64,000 nt of DNA from Thalassospira lucentensis. GTDB lineage: Bacteria; Pseudomonadota; Alphaproteobacteria; Rhodospirillales; Thalassospiraceae. Every line of letters begins with the position of its first letter. Within the stretch, counting starts at the first letter, position 1. This document shows positions 28,142 to 37,259 of the stretch, in pieces. The notes under the pieces were generated by a model. The model was not told the origin of the DNA and made no database searches. It saw only the letters and a program-made list of their open reading frames with translations. The stretch is taken from assembly GCF_032921865.1 (NCBI RefSeq), contig NZ_CP136684.1, positions 726,501 to 790,500 of the forward strand, given 5' to 3'. The translations under genes and the position numbers were made by a program.

Positions 28142-28918
28142 TTACTTTTCGACGAACGCTTTCTCGATCACGAAATGACCGGGTTCGTTCATGTTGCCTT
28201 CCTTGCCGCCCCACTCGATCAGCATCTGGCGGGTTTCGGCAATCATTTCCGGGTTGCCACAAAGCATGAAACGATCATTTTCAAGGGTCGGTTTTTCAAG
28301 GCCAAGGTCATCATAAAGCTTGCCCGACTTCATCAGCTCGGTGATGCGACCCTGGTTTTTAAACTCTTCGCGGGTGACTGTCGGATAATACAGAAGCTTG
28401 TTCTGGACATCTTCGCCAAAGAATTCGTTGTTGGGCAGCTCACTGTGGATGAACTCCTGATAAGCCAGTTCACGAACTTCGCGGCAGCCATGAACAAGAA
28501 TGACCTTGTCATAACGCTCGTAGGTTTCGTAATCGCGAATGACGCTCATGAACGGTGCCAGACCGGTACCGGTTGACAGCAGCCAAAGGTTTTTGCCCGG
28601 CAGCAGGTTATCATGGATCAGGGTTCCGGTCGGCTTGCGCCCGACCAGAATCTTGTCGCCAACCTTGATATGTTGCAAACGCGATGTCAGCGGACCGTTC
28701 GGCACCTTGATCGAGAAGAATTCAAGTTCTTCGTCGTAATTGGCACTCACCATCGAATAGGCGCGCAAAAGCGGCTTGCCTTCGACTTCGAGTCCGATCA
28801 TGGCAAACTGACCGTTGATGAACCGGAAACCCGGATCACGGGTGGTTTTGAAGGTGAAGAGAGTGTCAGTCCAGTGATGGACGTAAGTGACTGTTTCTTC
28901 GTTTAAATTGCTGGCCAT
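28142..28918 (-). CDS. fpr: Ferredoxin/flavodoxin-NADP reductase
   Basis: A 258-residue FAD enzyme that exchanges electrons between NADPH and ferredoxin or flavodoxin. The FAD-binding RAYSMVSANYD (about residues 50-60), the NADP-binding STGTGLAPFMSVI and the FMLCGNPEM segment identify the bacterial FNR class. The C-terminus ends HFVIEKAFVEK, the extended subclass I ending found in Rhodobacter and Azotobacter enzymes, in which the tail stacks near FAD. It has its own promoter in the 310-base gap shared with the divergent GntR gene. In related bacteria fpr responds to oxidative stress; no operator is identified here. Confidence 0.93.
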   Translation of the reverse strand: MASNLNEETVTYVHHWTDTLFTFKTTRDPGFRFINGQFAMIGLEVEGKPLLRAYSMVSANYDEELEFFSIKVPNGPLTSRLQHIKVGDKILVGRKPTGTLIHDNLLPGKNLWLLSTGTGLAPFMSVIRDYETYERYDKVILVHGCREVRELAYQEFIHSELPNNEFFGEDVQNKLLYYPTVTREEFKNQGRITELMKSGKLYDDLGLEKPTLENDRFMLCGNPEMIAETRQMLIEWGGKEGNMNEPGHFVIEKAFVEK

Positions 28919-29112
28919 AACGCTGCATCAATCCGTTTCGTCTAGAGCTTTCTACTGGACCGTGGCGGGAACGACGGACACACTTTCCCGGCACTGTATC
29001 CATGCCAAGTTGACGCGATTTAACATCAATCAAACGTATATCGCAAGAAAACATTCACTCGTTGTGTGTTTTTATGTAGAACTACAAATAACCATAAAAA
29101 TTAAGTGTAGAA

Positions 29113-29127
29113 TATTGTCTGACAATA
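29113..29127. promoter_or_regulatory. GntR operator, copy 1
   Basis: TATTGTC-t-GACAATA is a perfect 7-bp inverted repeat about 100 bases upstream of the gntR start. Its 13-base core is repeated identically in front of the next gene at 30074. The remainder of the gap 28919-29228 contains the divergent promoters but no gene. Confidence 0.72.
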
Positions 29128-29228
29128 GTGCACGATAATCGCATCAGGCATATATCGCAACCGCGAAGTCCCTCTTAGATAGGACAAGATGTGCCCTGCA
29201 GCAATGATCCATCGCAATCCGGTGATAA

Positions 29229-29912
29229 ATGACAGAAACCGACGCTTCCGCCAACGAGGCTCTAACCGTTCAGCACGTCTCCGATGCCATCACCAATGCA
29301 ATTCGTGAAGGTCGCCTCGTACCTGGTCAACGCCTGACCGAAATCGACTTCGCAAAACGCCTTGGCGTCAGTCGTCCATCCGTTCGGGAAGCTTTTCGAC
29401 AACTGACCGCGGATGGACTTTTGCACAGTCAGCCCTATCGCGGGGTTAGTGTCCGTCACATGACGCGGCGCGAAGTGGACGATCTGTTTATCGTGCGCGG
29501 CGCGCTTGAAGGTCTCGCCGTGCGGCTTGCAACCCCGATCCTGCAGGGCGACACGCTGCAATTACGATCCATTCAGGCCGAACTCGACAGTGCCGAGGCC
29601 CGCAATGACCTTGCGGCCATGTCGCGCCACAACCTTGCCTTCCATATGCTGTTTGCCGATGTCACCGGAAATGCGCTTCTGTCTGAACAACTCCGCCGCA
29701 TTTCCAACAGCGTCTATTGGCTGCAATTCCGCGTTCTGGTCGCGGATGACAAGGTCCTGCAAACCAATCCCCAGCATCGCGACATTGTTGATGCCGTCCT
29801 TGCCGGTGACGCCGCAAAGGCCGAAGCCACCATGATCGATCATGTCGACCACTCGCGCCAACTGGTGCAATCGCTACCCGACACCCATTTTGCCGAAAGG
29901 CCGGAAGACTAA
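29229..29912 (+). CDS. GntR family regulator (FCD domain)
   Basis: A 227-residue regulator of the FadR/FCD type. The winged helix lies at about residues 14-80 (AIREGRLVPGQRLTEIDFAK, then LGVSRPSVREAFRQLTADGLL). The C-terminal FCD domain, all helical, carries the metal-binding pattern: an aspartate and histidines in SRHNLAFHMLFADV, QHRDIVDAV and DHVDHSRQL. The ligand is probably a small carboxylate, as for most of the subfamily. Identical palindromes before this gene and the nitroreductase gene downstream suggest autoregulation and control of that gene. Confidence 0.9.
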   Translation: MTETDASANEALTVQHVSDAITNAIREGRLVPGQRLTEIDFAKRLGVSRPSVREAFRQLTADGLLHSQPYRGVSVRHMTRREVDDLFIVRGALEGLAVRLATPILQGDTLQLRSIQAELDSAEARNDLAAMSRHNLAFHMLFADVTGNALLSEQLRRISNSVYWLQFRVLVADDKVLQTNPQHRDIVDAVLAGDAAKAEATMIDHVDHSRQLVQSLPDTHFAERPED

Positions 29913-30073
29913 CGGCCTTCCCAGCCCCCACCGATCACTCTTCAGACGGGCGAGCGGATACAACATCGCCGTCCACGCATCCGCTTATCCGAACCGGATT
30001 AATTACCTGCTCCCGGACAGGGAATGGAAGACAAAGCACATGAGACTTGCATCGCTGAACTCTCCCCATTAAG

Positions 30074-30086
30074 ATTGTCTGACAAT
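30074..30086. promoter_or_regulatory. GntR operator, copy 2
   Basis: ATTGTC-t-GACAAT, identical to the core of the palindrome before gntR, lies 28 bases before the nitroreductase start codon, where a bound repressor would block transcription or promoter clearance. Confidence 0.72.
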
Positions 30087-30113
30087 TTAAACAAACAAAC
30101 ATCAGAGAGCACC

Positions 30114-30809
30114 ATGACAACCCGCCCCACGCCGATCGCCGATTTTTTACCGATCCCGTTGCCGGATTATCAGGAACGCCCGATTGAAGAGATGCGCCGC
30201 GGGGCCCTGGCGTTTTATGATGACATCCGCACGCGCCACACCGTGCGAGATTTTTCGGACCGGCCAGTGCCACGTGACATCATCGAAACCTGTATTCGTG
30301 CGGCGGGTACAGCCCCCAATGGGGCCAATCATCAGCCGTGGCATTTTTCCGTCATTGGCGATCCGGCAATGAAAAAGAAAATTCGCACCGCCGCTGAGGA
30401 AGAAGAACGCGCCTTTTATGCCGGTCGTGCCGGTGAAGAATGGATCGAGGCCCTACGCCCGCTGGGCACCGATGACAGCAAACCGTTTCTCGAAATCGCC
30501 CCATGGCTGATTTGCATTTTCGGCGAACGCAAAAGTGCGTCGGCCGACGGGAAGTTTCGCAAAAACTATTACGTGCCGGAATCCGTTTCCATCGCCGCCG
30601 GCTTTCTGATCGCCGCCCTGCATCGCGCAGGGCTTGCAACATTAACGCACACACCGAACCCGATGAGCTTCCTGACCGAGATATGCCATCGCCCGGACCA
30701 CAACAAACCCTATATTCTTCTGGTCACTGGATATCCGGCAGCGAATGCGACGATCCCCAAACATGCGACCGAGAAAAAGGACCTCTCGGAAATCGCGACC
30801 TTCTTCTGA
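30114..30809 (+). CDS. Nitroreductase family protein (iodotyrosine deiodinase-like)
   Basis: A 231-residue FMN-dependent oxidoreductase. The FMN-phosphate contacts are in [15 protein letters not shown], followed by the flavin segment [16 protein letters not shown] and [17 protein letters not shown]. The long insert with [18 protein letters not shown] forms the substrate lid typical of the iodotyrosine deiodinase clade rather than classical nitroreductases. Bacterial members reductively dehalogenate halotyrosines in some cases; the true substrate here is unknown. The ATG at 30114 follows CAGAGAGCACC. It is probably controlled by the upstream GntR protein. Confidence 0.83.
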   Translation: MTTRPTPIADFLPIPLPDYQERPIEEMRRGALAFYDDIRTRHTVRDFSDRPVPRDIIETCIRAAGTAPNGANHQPWHFSVIGDPAMKKKIRTAAEEEERAFYAGRAGEEWIEALRPLGTDDSKPFLEIAPWLICIFGERKSASADGKFRKNYYVPESVSIAAGFLIAALHRAGLATLTHTPNPMSFLTEICHRPDHNKPYILLVTGYPAANATIPKHATEKKDLSEIATFF

Positions 30810-30830
30810 GGTTTGGCAGCTTTCCAAACA

Positions 30831-30860
30831 AAAGCCCCGCAATATGTGCGGGGCTTTTTC
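30831..30860. terminator. Bidirectional terminator after the nitroreductase gene
   Basis: AAAGCCCCGC pairs with GCGGGGCTTT around AATATGT, with T-runs on both strands. It separates the converging nitroreductase and histidine kinase genes. Confidence 0.9.
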
Positions 30861-30879
30861 ATTTGGCAGAACCAGATAT

Positions 30880-32214
30880 TTAATGCCCGATCGGCAGAAC
30901 AAGACGCACGCGAAGTCCGCCGCCCGGCGCATCTTCAAGAAAGACATCGCCGCCATGACCACGCGCGGAATCGCGCGCGATTGTCATGCCAAGGCCGACA
31001 CCACCGGTCGCCTGATTGCGGGATTCCTCAAGACGATAGAATGGTTTGAAGACGTCTTCGCGTTTGTCGACCGGAATGCCCGGACCATCGTCGTCAAACA
31101 CGATTTCATAATCCTGCCCGCGACGTCCGGCACGCACCGACAGATTATTGGCATAACGACCAGCATTGGACATGATATTGGCGAGGCAGCGCCGCACGGA
31201 TTGCGGACGCAGATCCATTTCCAGACTATCGGCAATATGCAGATCAATCTGCTGGCCATCCCGAAGGGATTCGCCAACCTGATCGGTAATCAGCTTGCCG
31301 ATATCGGTCGGCACGGCCTTTTCGCCCTCTTCACCGCGTGCAAAGGCAAGATAGGCATCGACCATGCGTTCCATGTCGACAACATCCTGCTTAAGCGCGT
31401 CAACACCGGGCAGCGACCCCTGCATCGCCAGTTCCAGCTTCATGCGCGTCAGCGGCGTGCGCAAGTCATGCGACACCCCTGCCAGCAAGGCGGTCCGTTG
31501 CGATAAATGGCGTGCAATACGGTCGCGCATCGAAATGAAGGACGATGCTGCCAATCGCACCTCGGCCGCCCCTTCGGGCTTAAAGGTATCGACTTCAACC
31601 CCCCGGCCAAACTGGTCGGCAGCCTTGGCAAGACGGCGGATCGGACGAACCTGGTTGCGCATGAACATCACGGCAACGCCGTACAGGATCAGTGCCGAAC
31701 CGGCGATCCACATAAAGAAGATATAAGTGGTCGAGGAATAAAGACGCTTGCGCGGTGCAACCACCGACAGGACCCCGTCCTTCAACTGCACCCGGATTTC
31801 CAGTTTGCGGTCATCGACATCAAGATCGAAGAAGAACGGACGCTGCAAACGTTCATTCAGGGCGTTGAACAATTCCTGGGAGACAAGGCCAAAGGGCGGC
31901 TGGGTGATTTGCCGTTCAAGGATTTCATCTGGTTCGAACAGGATATCAAGTTGCAAGCGCGTGCGCGCCGAATGTTGCAACCATTCGAAATGATCCGCAT
32001 CCGGGTATTCGCCAAGATAATCAATAACGAAAGCAATATCACCGGCAAGGCCCCGGCTCAGCTGGCGCGCAACCGTGTCCCAATGCCGCTCAAAGAAAAT
32101 CAGCACGGTGACGATCTGCAACAGCAGCATCGGCGTCATCAGGATCAACAGCGACCGCCCCAGAAGACCTGACGGCATCAGCGATTTGATCCATCCTGTT
32201 TTTCCGCTGCCCAA
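30880..32214 (-). CDS. EnvZ-like sensor histidine kinase
   Basis: A 444-residue membrane kinase. Two transmembrane helices (about residues 18-40 and 165-185) frame a periplasmic domain of some 120 residues. A HAMP segment follows (NQVRPIRRLAKAADQFGRG), then the phospho-accepting histidine in GVSHDLRTPLTRMKLEL. The ATP-binding domain has the N box (NIMSNAGRYANN), DDDGPGIP and GGVGLGMTIA. It lies 51 bases after the response regulator gene on the same strand and is its obvious partner. The set resembles OmpR/EnvZ and, with the MarR gene upstream, the PetP-PetR group of Rhodobacter. The signal is unknown. Confidence 0.92.
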   Translation of the reverse strand: MGSGKTGWIKSLMPSGLLGRSLLILMTPMLLLQIVTVLIFFERHWDTVARQLSRGLAGDIAFVIDYLGEYPDADHFEWLQHSARTRLQLDILFEPDEILERQITQPPFGLVSQELFNALNERLQRPFFFDLDVDDRKLEIRVQLKDGVLSVVAPRKRLYSSTTYIFFMWIAGSALILYGVAVMFMRNQVRPIRRLAKAADQFGRGVEVDTFKPEGAAEVRLAASSFISMRDRIARHLSQRTALLAGVSHDLRTPLTRMKLELAMQGSLPGVDALKQDVVDMERMVDAYLAFARGEEGEKAVPTDIGKLITDQVGESLRDGQQIDLHIADSLEMDLRPQSVRRCLANIMSNAGRYANNLSVRAGRRGQDYEIVFDDDGPGIPVDKREDVFKPFYRLEESRNQATGGVGLGMTIARDSARGHGGDVFLEDAPGGGLRVRLVLPIGH

Positions 32215-32265
32215 TACCCTTATCCTTATCCGTGTTCGTCGCGCCGACGGCTCGACGCTCTGTCT

Positions 32266-32994
32266 TTAATCCACATACAGCACATAGCCCCGTCCGCGTA
32301 CAGTCTGCAAGTATCTTGGTTGTTTTGGGTCTTCCTCAAACTTGCGACGAAGGCGCGTCACCTGCACATCAATACTGCGCGATGCCCCCGGATCAACGGC
32401 GTTGCCCCCCATCATCTCATGAAGGTCTTCGCGGGTTGTCGCTTCGCCGCGCCGACGAACAAGGGCCGCGAGAAGCGCCTGCTCCGCACTTGTCAGATAG
32501 ATATGTTCCGATCCGCGCTGCAAGGTCATCCGGCTGACATCAAAGGTAAAGCCACCAAACTGCGCCGTGGTCGATGCCTCACCACGCATCTCGTCGGTGA
32601 CCGATACCGGCGCTTCGGCATAACGCCGTAAAATGGCTTCGATCCGTAGCACAAGCTCACGCGGCTCAAACGGCTTGGCAAGGTAGTCATCGGCCCCCGC
32701 CTCAAGCCCGGAAATGCGGTCTTCGGTTTCCGAAAGTGCCGTCAGCAGAAGGATTGGCACCTTGGACCCTTCGTCCCGTAGACTGCGCGCAAGATCAACC
32801 CCTTTTTCACCGGGCATCAGAACATCCAGCACCAGAAGGTCAAACTGCAACCCGGCAAGGCTCGACCTTGCTTCGGCGGCATTTCGCGCCGCCGAGACGA
32901 CAAAACCGTTTTCGCCAAGATAGCGGGTCAACAGATCACGCAGACGATCATCATCATCGACCACAAGAATATGCGGCTGATCCTGATTTGTCAT
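32266..32994 (-). CDS. petR: OmpR/PetR-type response regulator
   Basis: A 242-residue response regulator. The receiver domain has the acidic pocket VDDDDRL, the phosphorylated aspartate in LLVLDVLMPGEKG, a threonine in LLLTAL and the lysine in YLAKPFEP. The C-terminal winged helix of the OmpR type ends VTRLRRKFEEDPKQPRYLQTVRGRGYVL (abridged: TVRGRGYVL). The name petR is given because it follows a petP-like MarR gene close to petABC, as in Rhodobacter capsulatus, where petP and petR lie before petABC; the function in this organism is inferred. The kinase gene follows. Confidence 0.8.
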   Translation of the reverse strand: MTNQDQPHILVVDDDDRLRDLLTRYLGENGFVVSAARNAAEARSSLAGLQFDLLVLDVLMPGEKGVDLARSLRDEGSKVPILLLTALSETEDRISGLEAGADDYLAKPFEPRELVLRIEAILRRYAEAPVSVTDEMRGEASTTAQFGGFTFDVSRMTLQRGSEHIYLTSAEQALLAALVRRRGEATTREDLHEMMGGNAVDPGASRSIDVQVTRLRRKFEEDPKQPRYLQTVRGRGYVLYVD

Positions 32995-33151
32995 ACGCGG
33001 CTCTCCTGAAAGCTGAACATTTGAAACGCTTTATCCTATGCGAGTTAGGCAAAAAAAAGTTTCAAAATTGTATCTGTCCAAAAGACAGCGGATCAGGCCA
33101 TCATCCTGATCCGCTTGATGTCGCACGACTGAAATCAAGACCCGCTTTACA

Positions 33152-33667
33152 CTAGCTGGCCCGGCGGCGCATACCGGGCGGGCTGTCGTCGGTGAAACGG
33201 GCACGGTCCGGTTCTTCGAGCATGCCCAGCATCACCTTGCGGAACCCTTCAACCGCCTCGGCCCCGGCTTCGCGATAGGCGGCCGCGATCAGACCGCGCT
33301 GGTTTTCGGTCAGTTCACGTTCGAGCGCATCACCCTTTTCCGTCAAGGTCAAAAGCCGCTGGCGGCGATCCTGCACACCGGTTTTCTGATCAATAAATCC
33401 TTCGCGCACGAGCTGGCCCAAAACACGCGACAGGGACTGCTTGGTGATTTTTAGAATCGACAGAAGCTCGCTCACCGTAATGCCGGGGTTGCGGCTGACG
33501 AAATAAATGACCCGGTGATGGGCGCGACCGAAATTATATTGCTCAAGAATCTGATCTGCCACTGCCGTGAAATCGCGATAGGCATAGAACAGCAGTTCAA
33601 TACCTTGCCTAAGCTCTTCTTCCCGCAGAAAAAGCGGGTTTACCTTGCGTGTTGAGATATCAGCCAT
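33152..33667 (-). CDS. petP: MarR family regulator, PetP-like
   Basis: A 171-residue MarR-type regulator. The winged helix-turn-helix is at about residues 45-110, with ITVSELLSILKITKQSLSRVLGQL and the wing TGVQDRRQRLLTLTEKG. The N-terminal segment FLREEELRQGIELLFYAYRDF is typical of the PetP group. In Rhodobacter capsulatus petP is found together with petR upstream of petABC. Here the pair is on the opposite strand and 3.6 kb from petABC. A perfect palindrome in front of the gene suggests autoregulation. The assignment to PetP rests on context plus overall pattern. Confidence 0.72.
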   Translation of the reverse strand: MADISTRKVNPLFLREEELRQGIELLFYAYRDFTAVADQILEQYNFGRAHHRVIYFVSRNPGITVSELLSILKITKQSLSRVLGQLVREGFIDQKTGVQDRRQRLLTLTEKGDALERELTENQRGLIAAAYREAGAEAVEGFRKVMLGMLEEPDRARFTDDSPPGMRRRAS

Positions 33668-33677
33668 GCTTTTCCGT

Positions 33678-33698
33678 TATGTCAGTTATATTGACATA
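33678..33698. promoter_or_regulatory. Palindromic operator between petP and ilvE
   Basis: TATGTCA-gttatat-TGACATA is a perfect 7-bp inverted repeat, 11 bases upstream of the MarR-family start codon and about 80 bases before ilvE. Size and symmetry suit a MarR dimer; it could control both divergent genes. Confidence 0.68.
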
Positions 33699-33780
33699 TT
33701 AATCGATGAATGTTACTCCGGCCAGACAATTAAGGACATAAAGTTACGTCCAAGTGCCCTTTTGAATTGGAATCTGGCAA

Positions 33781-34677
33781 ATGATCACTCCGACCTTCGA
33801 CAACCGTGATGGTTTTATCTGGTATAATGGTGAACTTAAACCCTGGCGTGAAAGCACTCTCCATGTGTTGAGCCACGCAGTCCATTATGGCAGTGCCGTC
33901 TTCGAAGGGGAACGGGCTTATAACGGTAAAGTGTTCAAACTTGCCGAACATGGTCAGCGTCTGATCAAATCGGGCGAGCTTCTTGATATGAAAGTGCCTT
34001 ATAGCGCGGCCGAACTTGATGATGCGGTCATTGAAACGCTTGCGGCCAACAATATCACCGATGGCTATATCCGCCGCATTGCATGGCGCGGTAGTGAAAT
34101 GATGGGTGTTTCGGCCCAGACCACGCGCATCAATGTCGCGATTGCCACTTGGGAATGGCCAAGCTATTTCAAACCGGAAGAACGTCTGAAAGGCATCCGT
34201 CTCGCACTTTCGAAATGGGCCCGCCCGGCCCCGAATACCGCGCCGACTTCGGCCAAGGCAGCCGGTCTTTACATGATCTGCACCCTGTCGAAACATGAAG
34301 CGGAACGTAACGGTTTTGCCGATGCGCTGATGCTTGATTACCGTGGCCAGATTGCCGAGGCGACCGGGGCGAACGTGTTCTTTGTCAAGGATGGCAAAAT
34401 CCATACGCCGACCCCGGATTGCTTCCTGGATGGCATCACGCGCCGTACCGTGATCGGGCTTGCCAAAGCCCGCGGTTTCGAGGTGATCGAGCGCGCGATC
34501 ATGCCGGAAGAAATGGCCGAATTCGAGGAATGCTTCCTGACCGGAACGGCTGCAGAGGTCACCCCGGTGGCCTCCATCGCCGATTACACCTTTACCCCGG
34601 CGCATGTTTGCAAGACGCTGATGGAAGACTATATGGCTCTGGTACGCGGTGAAAAAAACGCGGTTGCCGCTGAGTAA
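33781..34677 (+). CDS. ilvE: Branched-chain amino acid aminotransferase
   Basis: Last step of leucine, isoleucine and valine synthesis; PLP-dependent fold type IV. The 298 residues include the start FIWYNGELKPWRE, VHYGSAVFEGERAY, the PLP lysine in TSAKAAGLYMI, the segment EATGANVFFVKDG and the C-terminal TGTAAEVTPV. The length is on the short (IlvE class II) side. The start ATG 33781 has a poor ribosome-binding site (TTGGAATCTGGCAA). It stands divergently from petP and ends at a strong terminator. Confidence 0.94.
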   Translation: MITPTFDNRDGFIWYNGELKPWRESTLHVLSHAVHYGSAVFEGERAYNGKVFKLAEHGQRLIKSGELLDMKVPYSAAELDDAVIETLAANNITDGYIRRIAWRGSEMMGVSAQTTRINVAIATWEWPSYFKPEERLKGIRLALSKWARPAPNTAPTSAKAAGLYMICTLSKHEAERNGFADALMLDYRGQIAEATGANVFFVKDGKIHTPTPDCFLDGITRRTVIGLAKARGFEVIERAIMPEEMAEFEECFLTGTAAEVTPVASIADYTFTPAHVCKTLMEDYMALVRGEKNAVAAE

Positions 34678-34715
34678 TAAAATTCAATAATCGACCAGAT
34701 TATTCACTTTTAATG

Positions 34716-34752
34716 AAAAATAGCCCGGCACCCGTTTGCCGGGCTATTTTTT
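34716..34752 (+). terminator. Terminator after ilvE
   Basis: AAATAGCCCGGCA pairs with TGCCGGGCTATTT around a six-base loop and ends in six T residues. Confidence 0.92.
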
Positions 34753-34773
34753 GATTTCAGGACAAAACGCATC

Positions 34774-35439
34774 ATGACGGCACGATTTTCACAAAAGTCT
34801 GATGATATACAAAACACCGATCATACCCTGCTCTATCAGACCCATTCCCCGTTTGCGCGCAAGGCATTGGTCTTTGCGCTCGAATGCGGATTGGGCGACC
34901 GGATTGAGGTAATCCATCAGGAAACCAGCCCGACCAATCGCAATGACCGTGTTTTTGCAGCCAACCCGCTCGGCAAGGTGCCGGTTCTGATCCTACCTGA
35001 TGGCATGGCTTTGTTTGATTCGGATGTAATCTGCGAGTATCTCGACAGCCTGCATACCGGCCGGAAACTGATCCCCGCTAAGGGAGCGGAACGCTGGAAA
35101 GCCCTGCGTTTGCAAGCATTGGCGCAGGGTATGTGCGATGCCGGCGTGCTGTATCGCTGGGAAACCAATCGCCGCCCTGAAAATCTGCGTTACCCGCCGT
35201 TGGCAGAAGGGCAGAAAACCAAGCTGGTCGAAGCCTTCGATTATCTCGAAAGCGAACTTGATCCCAAAGAGCCGATCAATGGCGGTCATATTTCGCTGGC
35301 GACCGGGCTTGACTGGATCGCATTTCGCGAACTGGCCGATTTCAGAACCGGCCGCCCAAGATTGAGCCAATGGTATGAGGATTTCTGTGACCGGCCATCA
35401 ATGACGCAAACCGGCTTTAGCGGCCAGACTCACGACTAG
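34774..35439 (+). CDS. Glutathione S-transferase family protein
   Basis: A 221-residue two-domain GST. The thioredoxin-like domain (about residues 17-95) has SPFARKAL with the putative catalytic serine, and the glutathione-binding NPLGKVPVL with the cis-proline and LFDSDVICEYLD. The helical domain follows. The first 15 residues (MTARFSQKSDDIQNT) are outside the fold, so translation may begin slightly later. The substrate is unknown. It lies alone between two terminators. Confidence 0.87.
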   Translation: MTARFSQKSDDIQNTDHTLLYQTHSPFARKALVFALECGLGDRIEVIHQETSPTNRNDRVFAANPLGKVPVLILPDGMALFDSDVICEYLDSLHTGRKLIPAKGAERWKALRLQALAQGMCDAGVLYRWETNRRPENLRYPPLAEGQKTKLVEAFDYLESELDPKEPINGGHISLATGLDWIAFRELADFRTGRPRLSQWYEDFCDRPSMTQTGFSGQTHD

Positions 35440-35469
35440 CCCGAAACCTGAAATCCGACACAGATATGC

Positions 35470-35498
35470 AAAGGCCGCCCGGATACCAGGCGGCCTTT
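35470..35498. terminator. Bidirectional terminator between GST gene and hemF
   Basis: AAAGGCCGCC pairs with GGCGGCCTTT around CGGATACCA. The T-runs are short (three to four bases), but the position between two converging stop codons fits a terminator. Confidence 0.75.
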
Positions 35499-35519
35499 GC
35501 TATTCCTCATACAATTTAT

Positions 35520-36395
35520 TTACGGCCAGTTGGCTTCCGGCGGCAGCGACATCAGGATCGCCTCGGTATTGCCACCGGTCATCAGGCCAAAGCGCGTGCC
35601 GCGATCATGGAGCAGGTTAAATTCGACATAACGCCCGCGCTTGATCAATTGGGCGCGACGTTCGTCGTCGGTCCATGGCTTGTTGTAATGGCGTTTGACC
35701 AGTTCGGGATAGATATCGCGAAAGGCACGACCGACATCCTGCGTGAAGGCAAAATCCGCATCCCAGTCGGCATCCAGATAATCATAGAAAATGCCGCCAA
35801 CCCCGCGCGGCTCGTTCCGGTGTGGCAGGAAGAAATATTCATCGCACCATTTTTTGAACCGGTCGTAATAATCATCGCCATGCGCGTCACAGGCGGCCTT
35901 TAAGGCACCGTGAAAATCGGCCGTGTCGGCATCCTTGGGGAAAACCGGGGTGAGGTCGGCCCCACCGCCAAACCATGCCTTGGTGGTCACGATATGGCGG
36001 GTATTCATGTGAACAGCCGGGACATGGGGCGAACAGGGATGGGCCACCAGTGAAATGCCTGCGGCCCAGAAATTCGGGTTTTCGGCAGCACCGGGGATTT
36101 CAGCGCGGAATTTTTCAGAAAACTCGCCATACACGGTCGAGATATTGACCCCGACCTTTTCAAACACGCGGCCCTTCATGACCGACATTTCACCGCCGCC
36201 CTGCCCTTCGCCGCGTTCCCAGCTTTTGCGTTCAAACCGCCCGGCAGGTTGATCGGCAAGTGGTCCGGTATAGCTATCTTCGAGCGCCTCGAAACTGGCA
36301 CAGATTTCATCGCGCAACTGGCGGAACCAGTTTCGCGCTGTTTCCTTGTGCTCTTCGATCTTTTGGGCGATCAGATCGTTATCAGTACTGGTCAT
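35520..36395 (-). CDS. hemF: Oxygen-dependent coproporphyrinogen III oxidase
   Basis: Converts coproporphyrinogen III to protoporphyrinogen IX with oxygen, in haem synthesis. The 291-residue protein has the HemF patterns [54 protein letters not shown] and the C-terminal [17 protein letters not shown]. Its start codon shares one base with the trmL stop codon (TGATG-type junction), so the two are translated in sequence. It provides haem for the cytochromes encoded in this window. Confidence 0.97.
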   Translation of the reverse strand: MTSTDNDLIAQKIEEHKETARNWFRQLRDEICASFEALEDSYTGPLADQPAGRFERKSWERGEGQGGGEMSVMKGRVFEKVGVNISTVYGEFSEKFRAEIPGAAENPNFWAAGISLVAHPCSPHVPAVHMNTRHIVTTKAWFGGGADLTPVFPKDADTADFHGALKAACDAHGDDYYDRFKKWCDEYFFLPHRNEPRGVGGIFYDYLDADWDADFAFTQDVGRAFRDIYPELVKRHYNKPWTDDERRAQLIKRGRYVEFNLLHDRGTRFGLMTGGNTEAILMSLPPEANWP

Positions 36396-36865
36396 CAGGC
36401 CTTCTCCGGAAAGCTGCTGGTTTGTCGAAGGGCCTCACCCAATGTCATGGCGGTTGCCATAGCAACGTTAAGTGACCGCATTCCGGGTTTTAACGGAATA
36501 ACGACGCGGGCATCGACATAATCATGCACCTGATCGGGCACACCACTGCTTTCGGAGCCCAGCATCAGAATATCATCCGGTCGATAGTCAAAATCGCAAT
36601 AGGGCACCGCCCCCTTGGTCGTCAGCAATACCAGACGCCCCGGAACGGTTCCATCACTACGCGCCTGCACAAAGCCGCGCCAATCGGCATGGCGTGTATA
36701 ATCCGCCGCCCCCAGATAATCCATCCCCGCACGCTTGAGTGCCGCCGAGGTCAGAAGAAAACCACAGGGCTCGATAATATCAACGGGAACGCCAAGACAT
36801 GCCGCCATGCGCAGGATTGTACCGGTGTTCTGGGGAATGTCGGGTTCGAATAGACAGATTCTCAT
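36395..36865 (-). CDS. trmL: tRNA (cytidine(34)-2'-O)-methyltransferase
   Basis: A 156-residue SPOUT methyltransferase that modifies the wobble base of two leucine tRNAs. It is the minimal TrmL length. Family segments are [18 protein letters not shown] at the start, [11 protein letters not shown], and the knotted SAM site [12 protein letters not shown] followed by [17 protein letters not shown]. It is the first gene of the trmL-hemF pair and overlaps hemF by one base. Confidence 0.94.
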   Translation of the reverse strand: MRICLFEPDIPQNTGTILRMAACLGVPVDIIEPCGFLLTSAALKRAGMDYLGAADYTRHADWRGFVQARSDGTVPGRLVLLTTKGAVPYCDFDYRPDDILMLGSESSGVPDQVHDYVDARVVIPLKPGMRSLNVAMATAMTLGEALRQTSSFPEKA

Positions 36866-37095
36866 AACGCCCTATAGACTCGTAATATTTTCGACCTGAA
36901 ATCCGGGCGCAAAACCTTACAAAATTACGCCGATATATCGCCATTAGACTTATTTGGAATAAGGCGAGACAAGGATATAACCACTTGGTTGTGAATACGC
37001 CAGCCTGTTAGAAAACGCTACGTTCGCTTCCATTGTGCAGCGCAAAACCAAATAGGCAAATCGAATGCGAACAATTTGCAACTCCAAGTTCCCCT

Positions 37096-37201
37096 TAACA
37101 AACCTCTTTTTTGTTAGTATACGAACCCGGTTTCAGGCCTGAAGGCTTTGGGGCAAAAGCATTGTTTGATTTCCGTCAATGGAAATTAAAGGTGTTTGCC
37201 C
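37096..37201 (+). promoter_or_regulatory. Structured leader of the petABC operon
   Basis: The 394-base gap 36866-37259 holds no gene. In its second half, three inverted repeats follow one another: TAACAAA/TTTGTTA at 37096-37116 with a 7-base loop; TTCAGGCCTGAA at 37132-37143; and GGGCAAA (37151-37157) with TTTGCCC (37195-37201), which encloses the inner stem ATTTCC-gtcaat-GGAAAT at 37169-37186. The last element would be a two-tiered RNA hairpin ending about 58 bases before petA. A protein-binding palindrome for the first repeat and an RNA role for the last are inference. Confidence 0.5.
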
Positions 37202-37259
37202 TAAGTGTGCAGTTGGGCATTCCGCATGCCTGTTTTGGGGGCAGAAAGAGGAATACATT

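Noticed and set aside
37179..37259. In-frame extension of petA containing [11 protein letters not shown]
   Set aside because: Looks like a metal-binding motif, but it lies in the structured leader, has no ribosome-binding site, and would precede the Tat-type anchor of the Rieske protein.
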